NCBI RefSeq assembly: GCF_020991375.1
Contig: NZ_JAJLQZ010000035.1
Span: 1 to 37,283 of the forward strand
Origin: Glycomyces amatae
GTDB taxonomy: Bacteria > Actinomycetota > Actinomycetes > Mycobacteriales > Micromonosporaceae
DNA: 37,283 nucleotides
Reading direction: 5' to 3'
The position numbers and the translations under genes are program-made. Shown piece by piece: positions 1 to 7,755 of the stretch (positions are counted from its first letter, which is position 1; each line of letters starts with the position of its first letter). Below the pieces are notes generated by a model, which saw only the letters and a program-made list of their open reading frames with translations, had not been told where the DNA came from and did not search any database.

Positions 1-57
1 TTCCCAGCAGGTCGCCTCGACGTCGACGACGTTGACCAGGGGGTGCGTGAAGTCCAT
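1..57 (-). CDS. 3'-5' exonuclease (DEDD superfamily), N-terminal fragment
   Basis: This is the first 19 codons of a gene that runs off the left edge. The translation from the ATG at position 57 begins MDFTHPLVNVVDVEATCWE. The D-x-E-A-T-C-W string is the ExoI motif of DEDD exonucleases of the ERI-1/KapD-like type, in which the Asp and Glu bind catalytic metal. These enzymes trim RNA or DNA 3' ends in the cytoplasm. The gene lies just downstream of the LacI-type repressor on the same strand. A TACGCT -10-like hexamer at 65-70 lies 7 nt before the ATG, so it may have its own leaderless promoter. Only the motif is visible; substrate and full length cannot be judged. Confidence 0.6.
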   Translation of the reverse strand, partial: MDFTHPLVNVVDVEATCWE

Positions 58-80
58 ACGCCGCAGCGTAAAGGACGTGT

Positions 81-1112
81 TCACCGGTCGGTGCGACGCA
101 GGGGCGCCCCGACCCGGTCCCCGGAAATCGTGCTCGCCCTGGTGACGAGGCGGTAGGGGGCCAGGACGTGGGCGGGCTCGCTGTCGTCGCCCTCGATGCG
201 GCGGTGGAGCGCGTCGATGGCGGCCTCGGCGATCACGTCCTTCGCGGGGGAGACGGTGGTGAGGCTCGGGCGGACGTACCGGCCGTCCTCGACGTCGTCG
301 AACCCGGCGACGGCGACCTCGTCCGGCACGGCGACGCCGGCGTCGGCGAGGGCGGCGAGGGCGCCCAGCGCGAGCACGTCGGAGAAGCAGAAGATCGCGT
401 CGGGCGCCGGGCCGCGCTCCAGGACGCGCTCCACCGCCGCCGCGCCGCTCGCGCGCGAGAACGAGTCGACGTACTCGACCGAGCCCGTCGCGTCCGACTC
501 GGCGATGACGGCCTCGAACCCCGCCAGCCGCAGCGAACTCGACGAGTGCCCCTTGCGCTGCGCCCCGAGCGCGAGGATGCGGGTCCGGCCGAGTCCGAGC
601 AGGTGCCGGACGGCGTCCTGCGCCGCCGCGAAGTTGTCGATGTGCACGTGGTCGAAGCCGGGGTGGGTCTCCTCCCCGAGGAGCACGATGGGGCGCCCGC
701 GCGGCGTCGGGCGGTTCAGGTCCTCGTCGGTGAGGGCGAGGGGGTTGACGATGAGGCCGTCGAAGACCGCCTTCGTGTCCGCCCGCGCGAGCAGCTCGAG
801 TTCGCGGTCGCGCACGCCGTCGGTCTGCTCGATCACGAGCGTGTAGCCGCGCCGCCGCGCGGCGTCGGTGAGCGCACTGCCGAGCTCGGAGAAGTAGGGG
901 CTCTCGATGTCGGGTATGACCAGCGCGATCATCCCGGTCCTGCCCTTGCGCAGCATCCTGCCGATCTCGCTGGGGCGGTAGTCGAGGCGCTCGATCGCGT
1001 CCAGCACGCGCTGGCGCGTGGCGGGCGCGACGGTCACGGCCCCGCTGACGACGTTCGACACCGTTCGTGGTGAAACGCCCGCAAGTCGCGCCACCTCCTC
1101 CCGTCGGCTCAT
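81..1112 (-). CDS. LacI/GalR-family transcriptional repressor
   Basis: A sugar-responsive repressor of 343 aa, the usual length for the family. Residues 5-25 form the N-terminal helix-turn-helix (VARLAGVSPRTVSNVVSG), followed by the hinge (YRPSEIGRMLR) and a periplasmic-binding-protein-like effector domain (IALVIPDIESPYFSEL near residue 62; VAVAGFDDVEDGRYVRPSLTTV near the C-terminus). An AAAGGA Shine-Dalgarno lies upstream of the ATG. It is divergent from the GH93-like/sulfatase/ABC operon, and the shared intergenic region holds two copies of a palindromic site with the central CG typical of LacI operators. The inference is that it represses that operon, and probably itself, until a sugar released from the substrate binds. 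The effector cannot be read from sequence. Confidence 0.9.
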   Translation of the reverse strand: MSRREEVARLAGVSPRTVSNVVSGAVTVAPATRQRVLDAIERLDYRPSEIGRMLRKGRTGMIALVIPDIESPYFSELGSALTDAARRRGYTLVIEQTDGVRDRELELLARADTKAVFDGLIVNPLALTDEDLNRPTPRGRPIVLLGEETHPGFDHVHIDNFAAAQDAVRHLLGLGRTRILALGAQRKGHSSSSLRLAGFEAVIAESDATGSVEYVDSFSRASGAAAVERVLERGPAPDAIFCFSDVLALGALAALADAGVAVPDEVAVAGFDDVEDGRYVRPSLTTVSPAKDVIAEAAIDALHRRIEGDDSEPAHVLAPYRLVTRASTISGDRVGAPLRRTDR

Positions 1113-1136
1113 GCGTATTCCTTTCCCGTTCAGCTA

Positions 1137-1150
1137 TTGCATCGAGGCAA
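1137..1150. promoter_or_regulatory. LacI-type operator O1
   Basis: TTGCATCGAGGCAA is a near-perfect palindrome (TTGC-n-TCGA-n-GCAA, 12 of 14 positions symmetric) with the central CG typical of LacI-family operators. It overlaps the -35 box of the forward operon promoter. An identical copy starts 41 bp downstream, about four helical turns away. Confidence 0.7.
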
Positions 1151-1165
1151 CCATACCGTTAGAGT
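1137..1165 (+). promoter_or_regulatory. promoter of the GH93-like/sulfatase operon
   Basis: A -35-like TTGCAT (1137-1142) is separated by exactly 17 nt from a TAGAGT -10 (1160-1165). Transcription would start near 1172, giving a leader of about 80 nt. The -35 box is the left end of operator O1. The same TAGAGT hexamer serves as -10 in two other predicted promoters in this window (12161-12166 and 26821-26826, minus strand). Predicted from sequence only. Confidence 0.6.
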
Positions 1166-1177
1166 GACATCCGGCGT

Positions 1178-1191
1178 TTGCATCGAGGCAA
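1178..1191. promoter_or_regulatory. LacI-type operator O2
   Basis: Exact second copy of TTGCATCGAGGCAA. It lies just downstream of the predicted transcription start of the forward operon (about +7 to +20). A repressor bound here and at O1 would bracket the promoter, so both polymerase binding and elongation could be blocked. Confidence 0.7.
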
Positions 1192-1251
1192 GAACCGGCG
1201 GCCGCGATCACACGTCGACACGACATGACCGACGACACAAGGGAGTGTGGC

Positions 1252-3069
1252 ATGAGGCAGAGGACAGGCACCAGGCCGAGGGCGGCGAGGAGGCTCGCCG
1301 CGGCGGCGGCGATCGCCGCGCTGCTCGTCGGTGCGCTTCCCGCGCAGAGCGTCTCCGCCAACGAACCGGGCGACTCCGTGTACACGCGCACTTCGGACAC
1401 CGAGCGGCTCGCCTACGCCCGCGTCGTCCGCCTCGAGCACAGCGGCGCGGCCAACGGCACCCTGCTCGCCACCTTCGAGCACGCGACGGTCGACGGCACG
1501 CCCAGCGAGTTCGTCATCCGCCGCTCGCTCGACGACGGCGAGACCTGGTCGACGATCGCGACGGTCGGCGACCCGCTCACCGGCAAGGACCACCCCTCCG
1601 ACCAGATGTGGCAGCCGTTCTTCTACGAGCTCCCCACCGCCATGGGCGAGTTCCCCGCCGGCACGCTCCTGCTCGCGGGCAACATCGCGCCGAGCACCAA
1701 GGAGCGCACCGACTTCGTCCTCTGGCGCAGCACCGACCACGGCGAGACCTGGGACTTCCAGTCGGTCCTCCAGACCGGCGGCGGCAGCATCGGGGCCGTC
1801 AACGGCGGCACCGGCGTCTGGGAGCCGTTCCTGACGACGGACGGCGACGGCCGGCTCGCCATGTACTTCTCGGACGAGCGCCCCGAACCCGAGCACGCCC
1901 AGGTCATCGCCCACATGGTCTCGAACGACGGCGGCGTCACCTGGAGCGCGAACCCCGACGGCTCGACCAACTTCGCCCCCGGCCTCGTCATCGACGTGCA
2001 GAGCGACACCGCGACGGACCGGCCCGGGATGCCCACGGTCGCCACCATGCCGGACGGCACGATGGCGCTCGCCTACGAGATCTGCGGCGCCGGCCGCAAC
2101 TGCGAGGCCCACGTCAAGCTCTCGGACGACGGCGGCGAGACCTGGGGGAGCGGCCCGTCCGACCTCGGCACCATGGCCGTCACGACCGACGGCCGCTACC
2201 TCGGCAGCAGCCCCTACCTCGTGTGGAGCCCCGAGGGCGGACCGGACGGCCAGCTCATGCTCACCGGCATGCGCACCCGCTTCGCCGACACCAACGCCTT
2301 CACCCGCGAGGACCGCCAGGCCGTCTTCATCGGACCGCCCGACGGCGAGGGGCCCTGGACGTGGACGCCCGCGCCGTTCCGGCCGACCGTGGAGAGCGCC
2401 CAGCACTGCAGCACCAGCTACAGCCCGCACCTGCTCCTGAGCTCCGAGGGCGACTCGGCGCGCTTCACGACCGCGACCTCCGTCGGCGGCACCGGGTGCA
2501 TGGAAGGCACCGCGGTCGGCAGCGTCGGCCAGCTGCCCTACGCGAGCGACTTCCACACCGGCCAGTCCGCGTGGATCGACTACGGCGGCTGCTGGTCCAC
2601 CTCCGGCGGCGTCCTCTCCGAGACCTGCGGCGGCAACGGCGGCAACAAGGCGGTCACCGGGAACACCGGCTGGCGCAACTACACCCTCGAAGGCGACGTG
2701 CGCATCGACACCGGCCCGCAGGCCGGCTTCGTCCTGCGCGCCACCGACCCGCGGGTGGGCGCCGACCGCCTCGACGGCTACTACGTGGGCGTCTCGGCGA
2801 CCGGCACGCTGATGCTCGGCCGCCAGGACGGCACCTGGACGCCGCTCGCCAGCGCCGAGATCCCCGGCGGACTCGAACGCGGCGACTGGTACCACATCAG
2901 CGTCCGGGCCACGGGGTGCCGCTTCACGATCACCGGCGAACCGGCCGACGGCGGCACGCCCGTGACCTTCGCGCACACCGACCCCGGCTGCTTCCACCAG
3001 GGCGCGGTCGGCGTGCGCGCCCAGACCGGAACCGCCAGCTGGCGCGACATCACCGTGACGGAGCTCTGA
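1252..3069 (+). CDS. secreted GH93-like / BNR-repeat (sialidase-fold) glycosidase with C-terminal carbohydrate-binding-like domain
   Basis: A 605-aa exported protein. The ATG at 1252 has an AAGGGAG site at 1239-1245; an upstream ATG at 1225 lacks one. Residues 1-36 are a signal peptide (Arg-rich start, Ala/Leu core, SVSA cleavage). Asp-box repeats of a beta-propeller are visible (SLDDGETW about 92, STDHGETW about 160, SNDGGVTW about 223, SDDGGETW about 291). QPFFYELP (121-128), WEPFL (190-194), YFSDER (205-210) and RPGMP (257-261) resemble GH93 exo-alpha-1,5-L-arabinanases more than true sialidases. Residues about 430-605 (YTLEGDVRID, GYYVGVSATG) look like a concanavalin-type sugar-binding module of the CBM66/LamG kind. 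It is first in the operon with a sulfatase and transporter, so it probably releases oligosaccharides outside the cell. The exact linkage is unproven; the GH93 link rests on remembered motif similarity. Confidence 0.75.
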   Translation: MRQRTGTRPRAARRLAAAAAIAALLVGALPAQSVSANEPGDSVYTRTSDTERLAYARVVRLEHSGAANGTLLATFEHATVDGTPSEFVIRRSLDDGETWSTIATVGDPLTGKDHPSDQMWQPFFYELPTAMGEFPAGTLLLAGNIAPSTKERTDFVLWRSTDHGETWDFQSVLQTGGGSIGAVNGGTGVWEPFLTTDGDGRLAMYFSDERPEPEHAQVIAHMVSNDGGVTWSANPDGSTNFAPGLVIDVQSDTATDRPGMPTVATMPDGTMALAYEICGAGRNCEAHVKLSDDGGETWGSGPSDLGTMAVTTDGRYLGSSPYLVWSPEGGPDGQLMLTGMRTRFADTNAFTREDRQAVFIGPPDGEGPWTWTPAPFRPTVESAQHCSTSYSPHLLLSSEGDSARFTTATSVGGTGCMEGTAVGSVGQLPYASDFHTGQSAWIDYGGCWSTSGGVLSETCGGNGGNKAVTGNTGWRNYTLEGDVRIDTGPQAGFVLRATDPRVGADRLDGYYVGVSATGTLMLGRQDGTWTPLASAEIPGGLERGDWYHISVRATGCRFTITGEPADGGTPVTFAHTDPGCFHQGAVGVRAQTGTASWRDITVTEL

Positions 3070-3074
3070 ACCCG

Positions 3075-4613
3075 ATGAACCCTGATCCCCAGGCGCCGGT
3101 CCGCGAGGACGACCCGCGGACCGGCCGACCCCCGCACATCGTGCTGGTCATGACCGACCAGCAGCGCGCCGACTTCTCGGCGCGGTACGGGTTCCCGGTC
3201 GACACGACCCCGTTCCTCGACGGGCTCGCCGAGCGCGGCAGCGACTTCCACCGCGCGTACACCAGCTCGCCGCTGTGCGTGCCCGCCCGCGAGAGCCTCC
3301 TGACGGGCCGCTACCCGTCGGCGCACCGCGTCACCCAGAACAGCACCGAGCGCGCCGCCCACTACGGCGCCGACCTGCTCGACGTCCTGGGCGGGGCCGG
3401 GTACCGCCGCGTCTTCGCCGGCAAGCCCCACATGCACCGGGGCCCGGACGACTTCGACGCCTACCACGGCCCCTACTGGCACACCGGCGGCCCGCAGCGC
3501 AGCGAGGAGCACGCCGCGTTCGACCGCTGGCTCGACGAACTCGACCACGGCGTCGCCGACGAGCCGACCCCGTTCCCGCTCGAGGCCTCGCTGCCGCACC
3601 GCATCGTCTCCGACGCGATCGGGGAGATCACCGCCGCCGACGCCGAGACCCCCGTGTTCCTCTGGGTCTCCTTCCCCGAGCCGCACAACCCCTACCAGGT
3701 GCCCGAGCCCTACTTCGGCATGTTCCCGCCCGAGACGATCCCCGACCGCGCCCACGGGCCCGAGGCCGCCGAGGCCAAGGGCGGGCACTGGCGGTGGCTG
3801 CGCGAACTCGTCGACGAGAAGCGGCCCGGCTACGACGAGGAGCGGGCGCGCTACCGCGCCAACTACTGCGGCCAGCTCCGGCTCCTCGACGACCAGGTCC
3901 GGCGGCTCATGGACCACGTCCACGCGACCCTCGGCGATGACGTCCTCGTCATCATGGTGAGCGACCACGGGGACTACGTCGCCGAGTACGGCCTCCAGCG
4001 CAAGGGCGCGGGCCTGCCCGAAGTGCTCGTGCGCATCCCGTTCTTCTTCTCCGGGGCGCGGGTCGCCCCGGCCCGGCGCGAGGAGATGGTCTCGATCGTC
4101 GACGTCCTGCCGACGATCGCCGAACTCGCGGGCCTCGACATCCCCGACGGCGTCAGCGGACGGAGCCTGGCGCCGCTCCTGGCCGACGCCGAGCTGCACC
4201 CGGACGGCTTCGACGAGGCCTACGCCGAGCGCGGCTACGGCGGCCTGACCTACGGCCCCGGCGAGCGCCCGCCGCTGCACTTCCCCTACGAGGGGCGCAC
4301 CTTCGACGAGCTCAACTCGGTGACGCAGAGCGGGCGCTCGCGCATGATCCGCCACCGCGACGCCAAGCTCATCGTCCACAGCGACGGCACCGGCGAACTC
4401 TACGACCTCGCGGACGACCCCGCCGAGGTGCACGACCGGTTCGCCGACCCCGCGTACGCGCCGCTCCGCGCGGAGCTGCTCTGGCGCCTGTGCCAGTGGA
4501 TGCTCCGCACCCAGGACGAGCTCCCGCGCGGGGCATACACCCCGAAGCGCGCGCCGCACAACTGGACCCCGCCCCTTCCCTCACTGCCCCACGATCAAGG
4601 AGAACCCTCATGA
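3075..4613 (+). CDS. type I (formylglycine-dependent) sulfatase
   Basis: A 512-aa arylsulfatase-superfamily enzyme that removes sulfate esters from a sugar. Cys68 lies in SPLCVPARESLLTGRYP, the C-x-P-x-R signature whose Cys is converted to formylglycine. Metal-binding residues fit VMTDQQR (Asp28) and SDHGDYVAEYG in the C-terminal half. The ATG at 3075 follows the upstream stop by 5 nt. The open frame extends far upstream, but that part is a shadow of the GH93-like gene. No signal peptide is seen, so it probably acts in the cytoplasm on imported sulfated oligosaccharides. Its stop overlaps the next ATG (ATGA). An FGE in the same operon (10268-11155) is the obvious activating partner. The sugar and sulfate position are unknown. 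Confidence 0.9.
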   Translation: MNPDPQAPVREDDPRTGRPPHIVLVMTDQQRADFSARYGFPVDTTPFLDGLAERGSDFHRAYTSSPLCVPARESLLTGRYPSAHRVTQNSTERAAHYGADLLDVLGGAGYRRVFAGKPHMHRGPDDFDAYHGPYWHTGGPQRSEEHAAFDRWLDELDHGVADEPTPFPLEASLPHRIVSDAIGEITAADAETPVFLWVSFPEPHNPYQVPEPYFGMFPPETIPDRAHGPEAAEAKGGHWRWLRELVDEKRPGYDEERARYRANYCGQLRLLDDQVRRLMDHVHATLGDDVLVIMVSDHGDYVAEYGLQRKGAGLPEVLVRIPFFFSGARVAPARREEMVSIVDVLPTIAELAGLDIPDGVSGRSLAPLLADAELHPDGFDEAYAERGYGGLTYGPGERPPLHFPYEGRTFDELNSVTQSGRSRMIRHRDAKLIVHSDGTGELYDLADDPAEVHDRFADPAYAPLRAELLWRLCQWMLRTQDELPRGAYTPKRAPHNWTPPLPSLPHDQGEPS

Positions 4614-5884
4614 ACACGAACTTCACCCGCCGGCGGATGCTCGGCACCACCCTCGCGGGCATGGCCGCGGCGAGCCTCGCCGCCTGCGGCTCCGGCGGCT
4701 CCGGCGACTCGGGCCTCGGACTCAGCTGGTACGGCGGCGACCCGGTGCACGAGGCGATGAAGAAGCTCGTCGAGCTCTACGCCGAGAAGCACCCCGACGC
4801 CGACATCACCACCCAGTACTCGGCGTTCGCCGACTACTGGGACAAGCTGGCGACCCAGACCGCGGGCCGCTCGGCCCCCGACGTCATGCGCATGTCGATG
4901 AGCTACCTCTCCGACTACGCCGACCGCGGCGCGCTCGCCGACCTCAGCCAGTACGTCGGCGACACGATCGACCTGGGCGACCAGGCCCCCGACGTCGCCG
5001 ACAGCGCATCCCTCGACGGCGCCCTCTACGGCGTCGGCCAGAGCTCCATCGCCCTCGCCGCGTTCGTCGACCGCGAACTCATCGCCCAGGCCGGCGCGCC
5101 CGACGTGGACGAGTCCTGGACGTGGGACTCCTTCGCCGCGTGGGCGAAGGACCTCGGCGGTTCGAGCGGGGACCTCTACGGCTCGATGGACCAGGGCGGC
5201 AGCTTCCAGCTCTTCGAGGCGTACGTGCGCGAGGCGGGCACCGAGGTGTTCACCGACGACGGCGCCGGCCTCGCCTTCGACCGCGCCGTGCTGGAGCAGT
5301 GGTGGGAGTACTGGCACGACATGCGGGCCCACCGCGGCGCGCCGCCCGCGTCGGTCTCCGCGGAGGTCGCGAGCTTCGACACCTGGCCGATCGCCAAGGG
5401 CCTCACGCCCGTCGGCTTCGGCTTCGTGCAGCAGATCGCCTTCCTCCAGCCGTACGTCGACCGCCCCCTCGACATCCTCACGCCGCCCACGACCGGCGGG
5501 ACCTCCGGGCTGTACGTCAAGAGCCTCGACTTCTGGTCCATCGCCTCGACCAGCTCCCACCAGGACGAGGCCGCGGAGCTCGTCGACTTCCTCGTCAACG
5601 ACGACGAGGCCATCACCGCGCTCGGCGTCGTGCTCGGCGTCCCGCCGTCGCAGCGGGCCATCGAGCTGCTCGGCCTCGACCCGTCCACACCGGAGGGCAA
5701 GGCCGTCGACTACGTCTCGCGGATCTCGGGCTCGGTGCCCGAGGCGCCGCCCGCCTGGCCGGTCGGGTACAACGAGCTGCTCACCCTGTTCACCAAGCTC
5801 AACCAGGACATCGGCTTCGAGGAGTCGAGCGTCGCCGACGCGGTCGCCGCCTTCTTCGACGCCGCCGAAGGGGCGCTGTCGTGA
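4610..5884 (+). CDS. ABC sugar transporter, lipoprotein substrate-binding protein (CUT1)
   Basis: A 424-aa extracellular solute-binding protein of the family 1 type. The N-terminus has TRRRMLGTTLAG followed by LAAC, that is, a possible twin-arginine export signal plus a lipobox with Cys near residue 26, so it is probably lipid-anchored outside the membrane. Motifs such as GLSWYGGDPVHEAMKKLVELY and DVMRMSMSYLSDYADRGAL are typical of oligosaccharide-binding proteins. The start is set by AAGGAGA at 4597-4603 and the 4-bp ATGA overlap with the sulfatase. It is followed by two permeases and no ATPase. The ligand is presumably an oligosaccharide released by the first enzyme. Confidence 0.88.
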   Translation: MNTNFTRRRMLGTTLAGMAAASLAACGSGGSGDSGLGLSWYGGDPVHEAMKKLVELYAEKHPDADITTQYSAFADYWDKLATQTAGRSAPDVMRMSMSYLSDYADRGALADLSQYVGDTIDLGDQAPDVADSASLDGALYGVGQSSIALAAFVDRELIAQAGAPDVDESWTWDSFAAWAKDLGGSSGDLYGSMDQGGSFQLFEAYVREAGTEVFTDDGAGLAFDRAVLEQWWEYWHDMRAHRGAPPASVSAEVASFDTWPIAKGLTPVGFGFVQQIAFLQPYVDRPLDILTPPTTGGTSGLYVKSLDFWSIASTSSHQDEAAELVDFLVNDDEAITALGVVLGVPPSQRAIELLGLDPSTPEGKAVDYVSRISGSVPEAPPAWPVGYNELLTLFTKLNQDIGFEESSVADAVAAFFDAAEGALS

Positions 5885-5961
5885 GCAGCACTGTCGTGAA
5901 CAGCGCTCTCTCGGAAGGCGCCCCCGTGACCGCGCCGCGGCCCCGAAGGAGCCCGTCGTGA
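5881..5961 (+). CDS. possible 26-aa coupling micro-ORF
   Basis: A GTG codon overlaps the stop of the binding-protein gene by 4 bp (GTGA, 5881-5884). From it a 26-codon frame (MSSTVVNSALSEGAPV and on) runs to a TGA that overlaps the permease GTG start by 4 bp (GTGA, 5958-5961). It would fill the 73-bp gap and allow ribosomes to pass continuously from binding protein to permease. Third-position GC is lower than in neighbours (22 of 26 codons). It may be chance; there is no homology evidence. Confidence 0.22.
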   Translation: MSSTVVNSALSEGAPVTAPRPRRSPS

Positions 5962-6902
5962 GCGCCCTCGGCGAGCTCCGGCGCCTGCGGTCGGCGAAGG
6001 GCGGGACCACGGTCGCGAGCAAGGCCGCCAAGCAGGAGGAGCGCGCCGCCTACCTCTTCCTGCTGCCGTGGCTCGCGGGGCTCGTGCTCATCACCGCGGG
6101 CCCGATGGCGATCTCGTTCTACATCTCCCTGACCGACTACAACCTGCTCCAGGCCCCCGAGTTCGTCGGGCTCCAGAACTACCTCGACATGCTGGGCGAC
6201 GACCGGCTCCAGAACTCGCTGCGCGTCACCTTCGTCTACGTGTTCGTGTCGGTGCCGATCCAGCTCGCGGCCGCCCTCGCGATCGCGGTGCTCCTCAACC
6301 GGGGCATGAAGGGGCTCGCGTTCTACCGCTCGGTCTACTACCTGCCGTCCCTCCTGGGCGGCTCGGTCGCGATCGCGGTCCTGTGGCGCACGCTCTTCGG
6401 CAGCGACGGGATCGTCAACCGGGGCCTGGCGGTGCTCGGCGTCGAGAACGCGCCCTCGTGGGTCGCCGACCCCTCGACGGCGCTCGGCACCCTGATCATC
6501 CTCAACGTGTGGACCTTCGGGGCGCCGATGGTGATCTTCCTGGCGGGCCTGCGGCAGGTCCCGGCCTCGCTCTACGAGGCGGCGTCCGTCGACGGCGCCG
6601 GGCGGTGGCGCCAGTTCACGAGGATCACGCTGCCGGTCATCACGCCGATCATCTTCTTCAACGTCGTCCTGCAGATCATCCACGCCTTCCAGGCGTTCAC
6701 GCAGGCGTTCATCGTCTCCGGCGGCTCGGGCGGGCCCTCGGACTCGACGATGTTCTTCACGCTGTACCTGTACCAGACCGGCTTCGGCAACTTCCAGATG
6801 GGATACGCCTCCGCGATGGCCTGGGTGCTGCTCATCATCATCGCCGCGTTCACCGCGATCAACTTCTGGGCCTCGCGATTCTGGGTGTTCTATGACGACT
6901 GA
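5958..6902 (+). CDS. ABC sugar transporter permease (CUT1, MalF-like)
   Basis: A 314-aa inner-membrane permease with about six transmembrane segments, starting at AAYLFLLPWLAGLVLITAGP. The cytoplasmic EAA loop reads LYEAASVDGAGRWRQFTRITLPVITP (about residues 208-233) and would dock to the ATPase. The start is the GTG at 5958, supported by GAAGGAG at 5945-5951. The last 11 bp overlap the next permease gene, indicating co-translation. It would form a heterodimeric channel with the product of 6892-7755, fed by the binding protein at 4610. No ATP-binding subunit is encoded nearby. Confidence 0.9.
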   Translation: MSALGELRRLRSAKGGTTVASKAAKQEERAAYLFLLPWLAGLVLITAGPMAISFYISLTDYNLLQAPEFVGLQNYLDMLGDDRLQNSLRVTFVYVFVSVPIQLAAALAIAVLLNRGMKGLAFYRSVYYLPSLLGGSVAIAVLWRTLFGSDGIVNRGLAVLGVENAPSWVADPSTALGTLIILNVWTFGAPMVIFLAGLRQVPASLYEAASVDGAGRWRQFTRITLPVITPIIFFNVVLQIIHAFQAFTQAFIVSGGSGGPSDSTMFFTLYLYQTGFGNFQMGYASAMAWVLLIIIAAFTAINFWASRFWVFYDD

Positions 6903-7755
6903 GACCACGACCGCCGCACGGCGCCCGCGCCCCTTCCTCGTGCAGGGGGTGAAGCACGCCGTCGTCATCGCGGTCGGCGTGCTGATGACCTACCCGCTCG
7001 CCTGGATGCTGGTCAGCGCGGTGCGCGACGAGGGCGGCATCTTCAGCAACGCCGGCCTCCTGCCCATCGGCGGCGACTTCGCGAACTTCGCCGAGGGCTG
7101 GGACTCCTCCGACTTCCCGTTCAGCAGGTACCTGGTGAACTCGTCGCTCGTCGCCCTCGGGGCGATCGTCGGCAACCTCGTCTCGTGCTCGATGGCGGCC
7201 TACGCCTTCGCGCGCCTGCGCTTCCGGGGGCGGCGCGCGTTCTTCGCGATCATGCTGCTCACCATCATGCTGCCGATCCACGTGGTGATCGTGCCGCAGT
7301 ACGTGATCTTCTCGCAGATGGACTGGGTGAACACGTTCTGGCCCCTCGTCGTCCCCAAGTTCCTGGCGACGGACGCGTTCTTCGTGTTCCTGATGGTGCA
7401 GTTCATCCGCGGCATCCCCAGGGAGCTCGACGAGGCCGCGCGCATCGACGGGGCCGGGTTCTTCAGGACCTGGGCCTCGATCATCCTGCCCCTCATGCGC
7501 CCCGCCCTCGTCACCACCACGATCTTCACCTTCATCTGGACCTGGAACGACTTCTTCTCCCAGCTGATCTACCTGGCGGACCCCTCGATGTACACGACCT
7601 CCGTCGCGCTCCGGTCCCTCGTGGACTCCACGAGCGCGAGCGCGTGGGGGCCGCTGTTCGCGATGTCCGTCGTCAGCCTGCTGCCCGTCTTCATCGTGTT
7701 CCTCGTCGGGCAGCGGTACCTCGTCCAGGGCATCGCCACGACAGGAGGAAAGTGA
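6892..7755 (+). CDS. ABC sugar transporter permease (CUT1, MalG-like)
   Basis: A 287-aa inner-membrane permease. The first segment is KHAVVIAVGVLMTYPLAWMLVSAVR, typical of the MalG-type partner, and the EAA loop is ELDEAARIDGAGFFRTWASIILPLMRP (about residues 180-206). It overlaps the upstream permease by 11 bp. Its stop overlaps the GTG of the GH2 gene, so the order permease-permease-glycosidase is fixed. It pairs with the product of 5958-6902 to import the oligosaccharide. Confidence 0.9.
   Translation: MTTETTTAARRPRPFLVQGVKHAVVIAVGVLMTYPLAWMLVSAVRDEGGIFSNAGLLPIGGDFANFAEGWDSSDFPFSRYLVNSSLVALGAIVGNLVSCSMAAYAFARLRFRGRRAFFAIMLLTIMLPIHVVIVPQYVIFSQMDWVNTFWPLVVPKFLATDAFFVFLMVQFIRGIPRELDEAARIDGAGFFRTWASIILPLMRPALVTTTIFTFIWTWNDFFSQLIYLADPSMYTTSVALRSLVDSTSASAWGPLFAMSVVSLLPVFIVFLVGQRYLVQGIATTGGK

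Noticed and set aside
1252..3069. True exo-sialidase (GH33)
   Set aside because: Asp-boxes alone do not define GH33; the sequence motifs fit GH93-like enzymes better and no sialic-acid catabolic genes are present.
1137..3074. Open frame continuous with the sulfatase over the whole GH93-like gene
   Set aside because: It is the +1 shadow of a clear signal-peptide/propeller protein, Arg/His-rich with no domain; the sulfatase begins at 3075.
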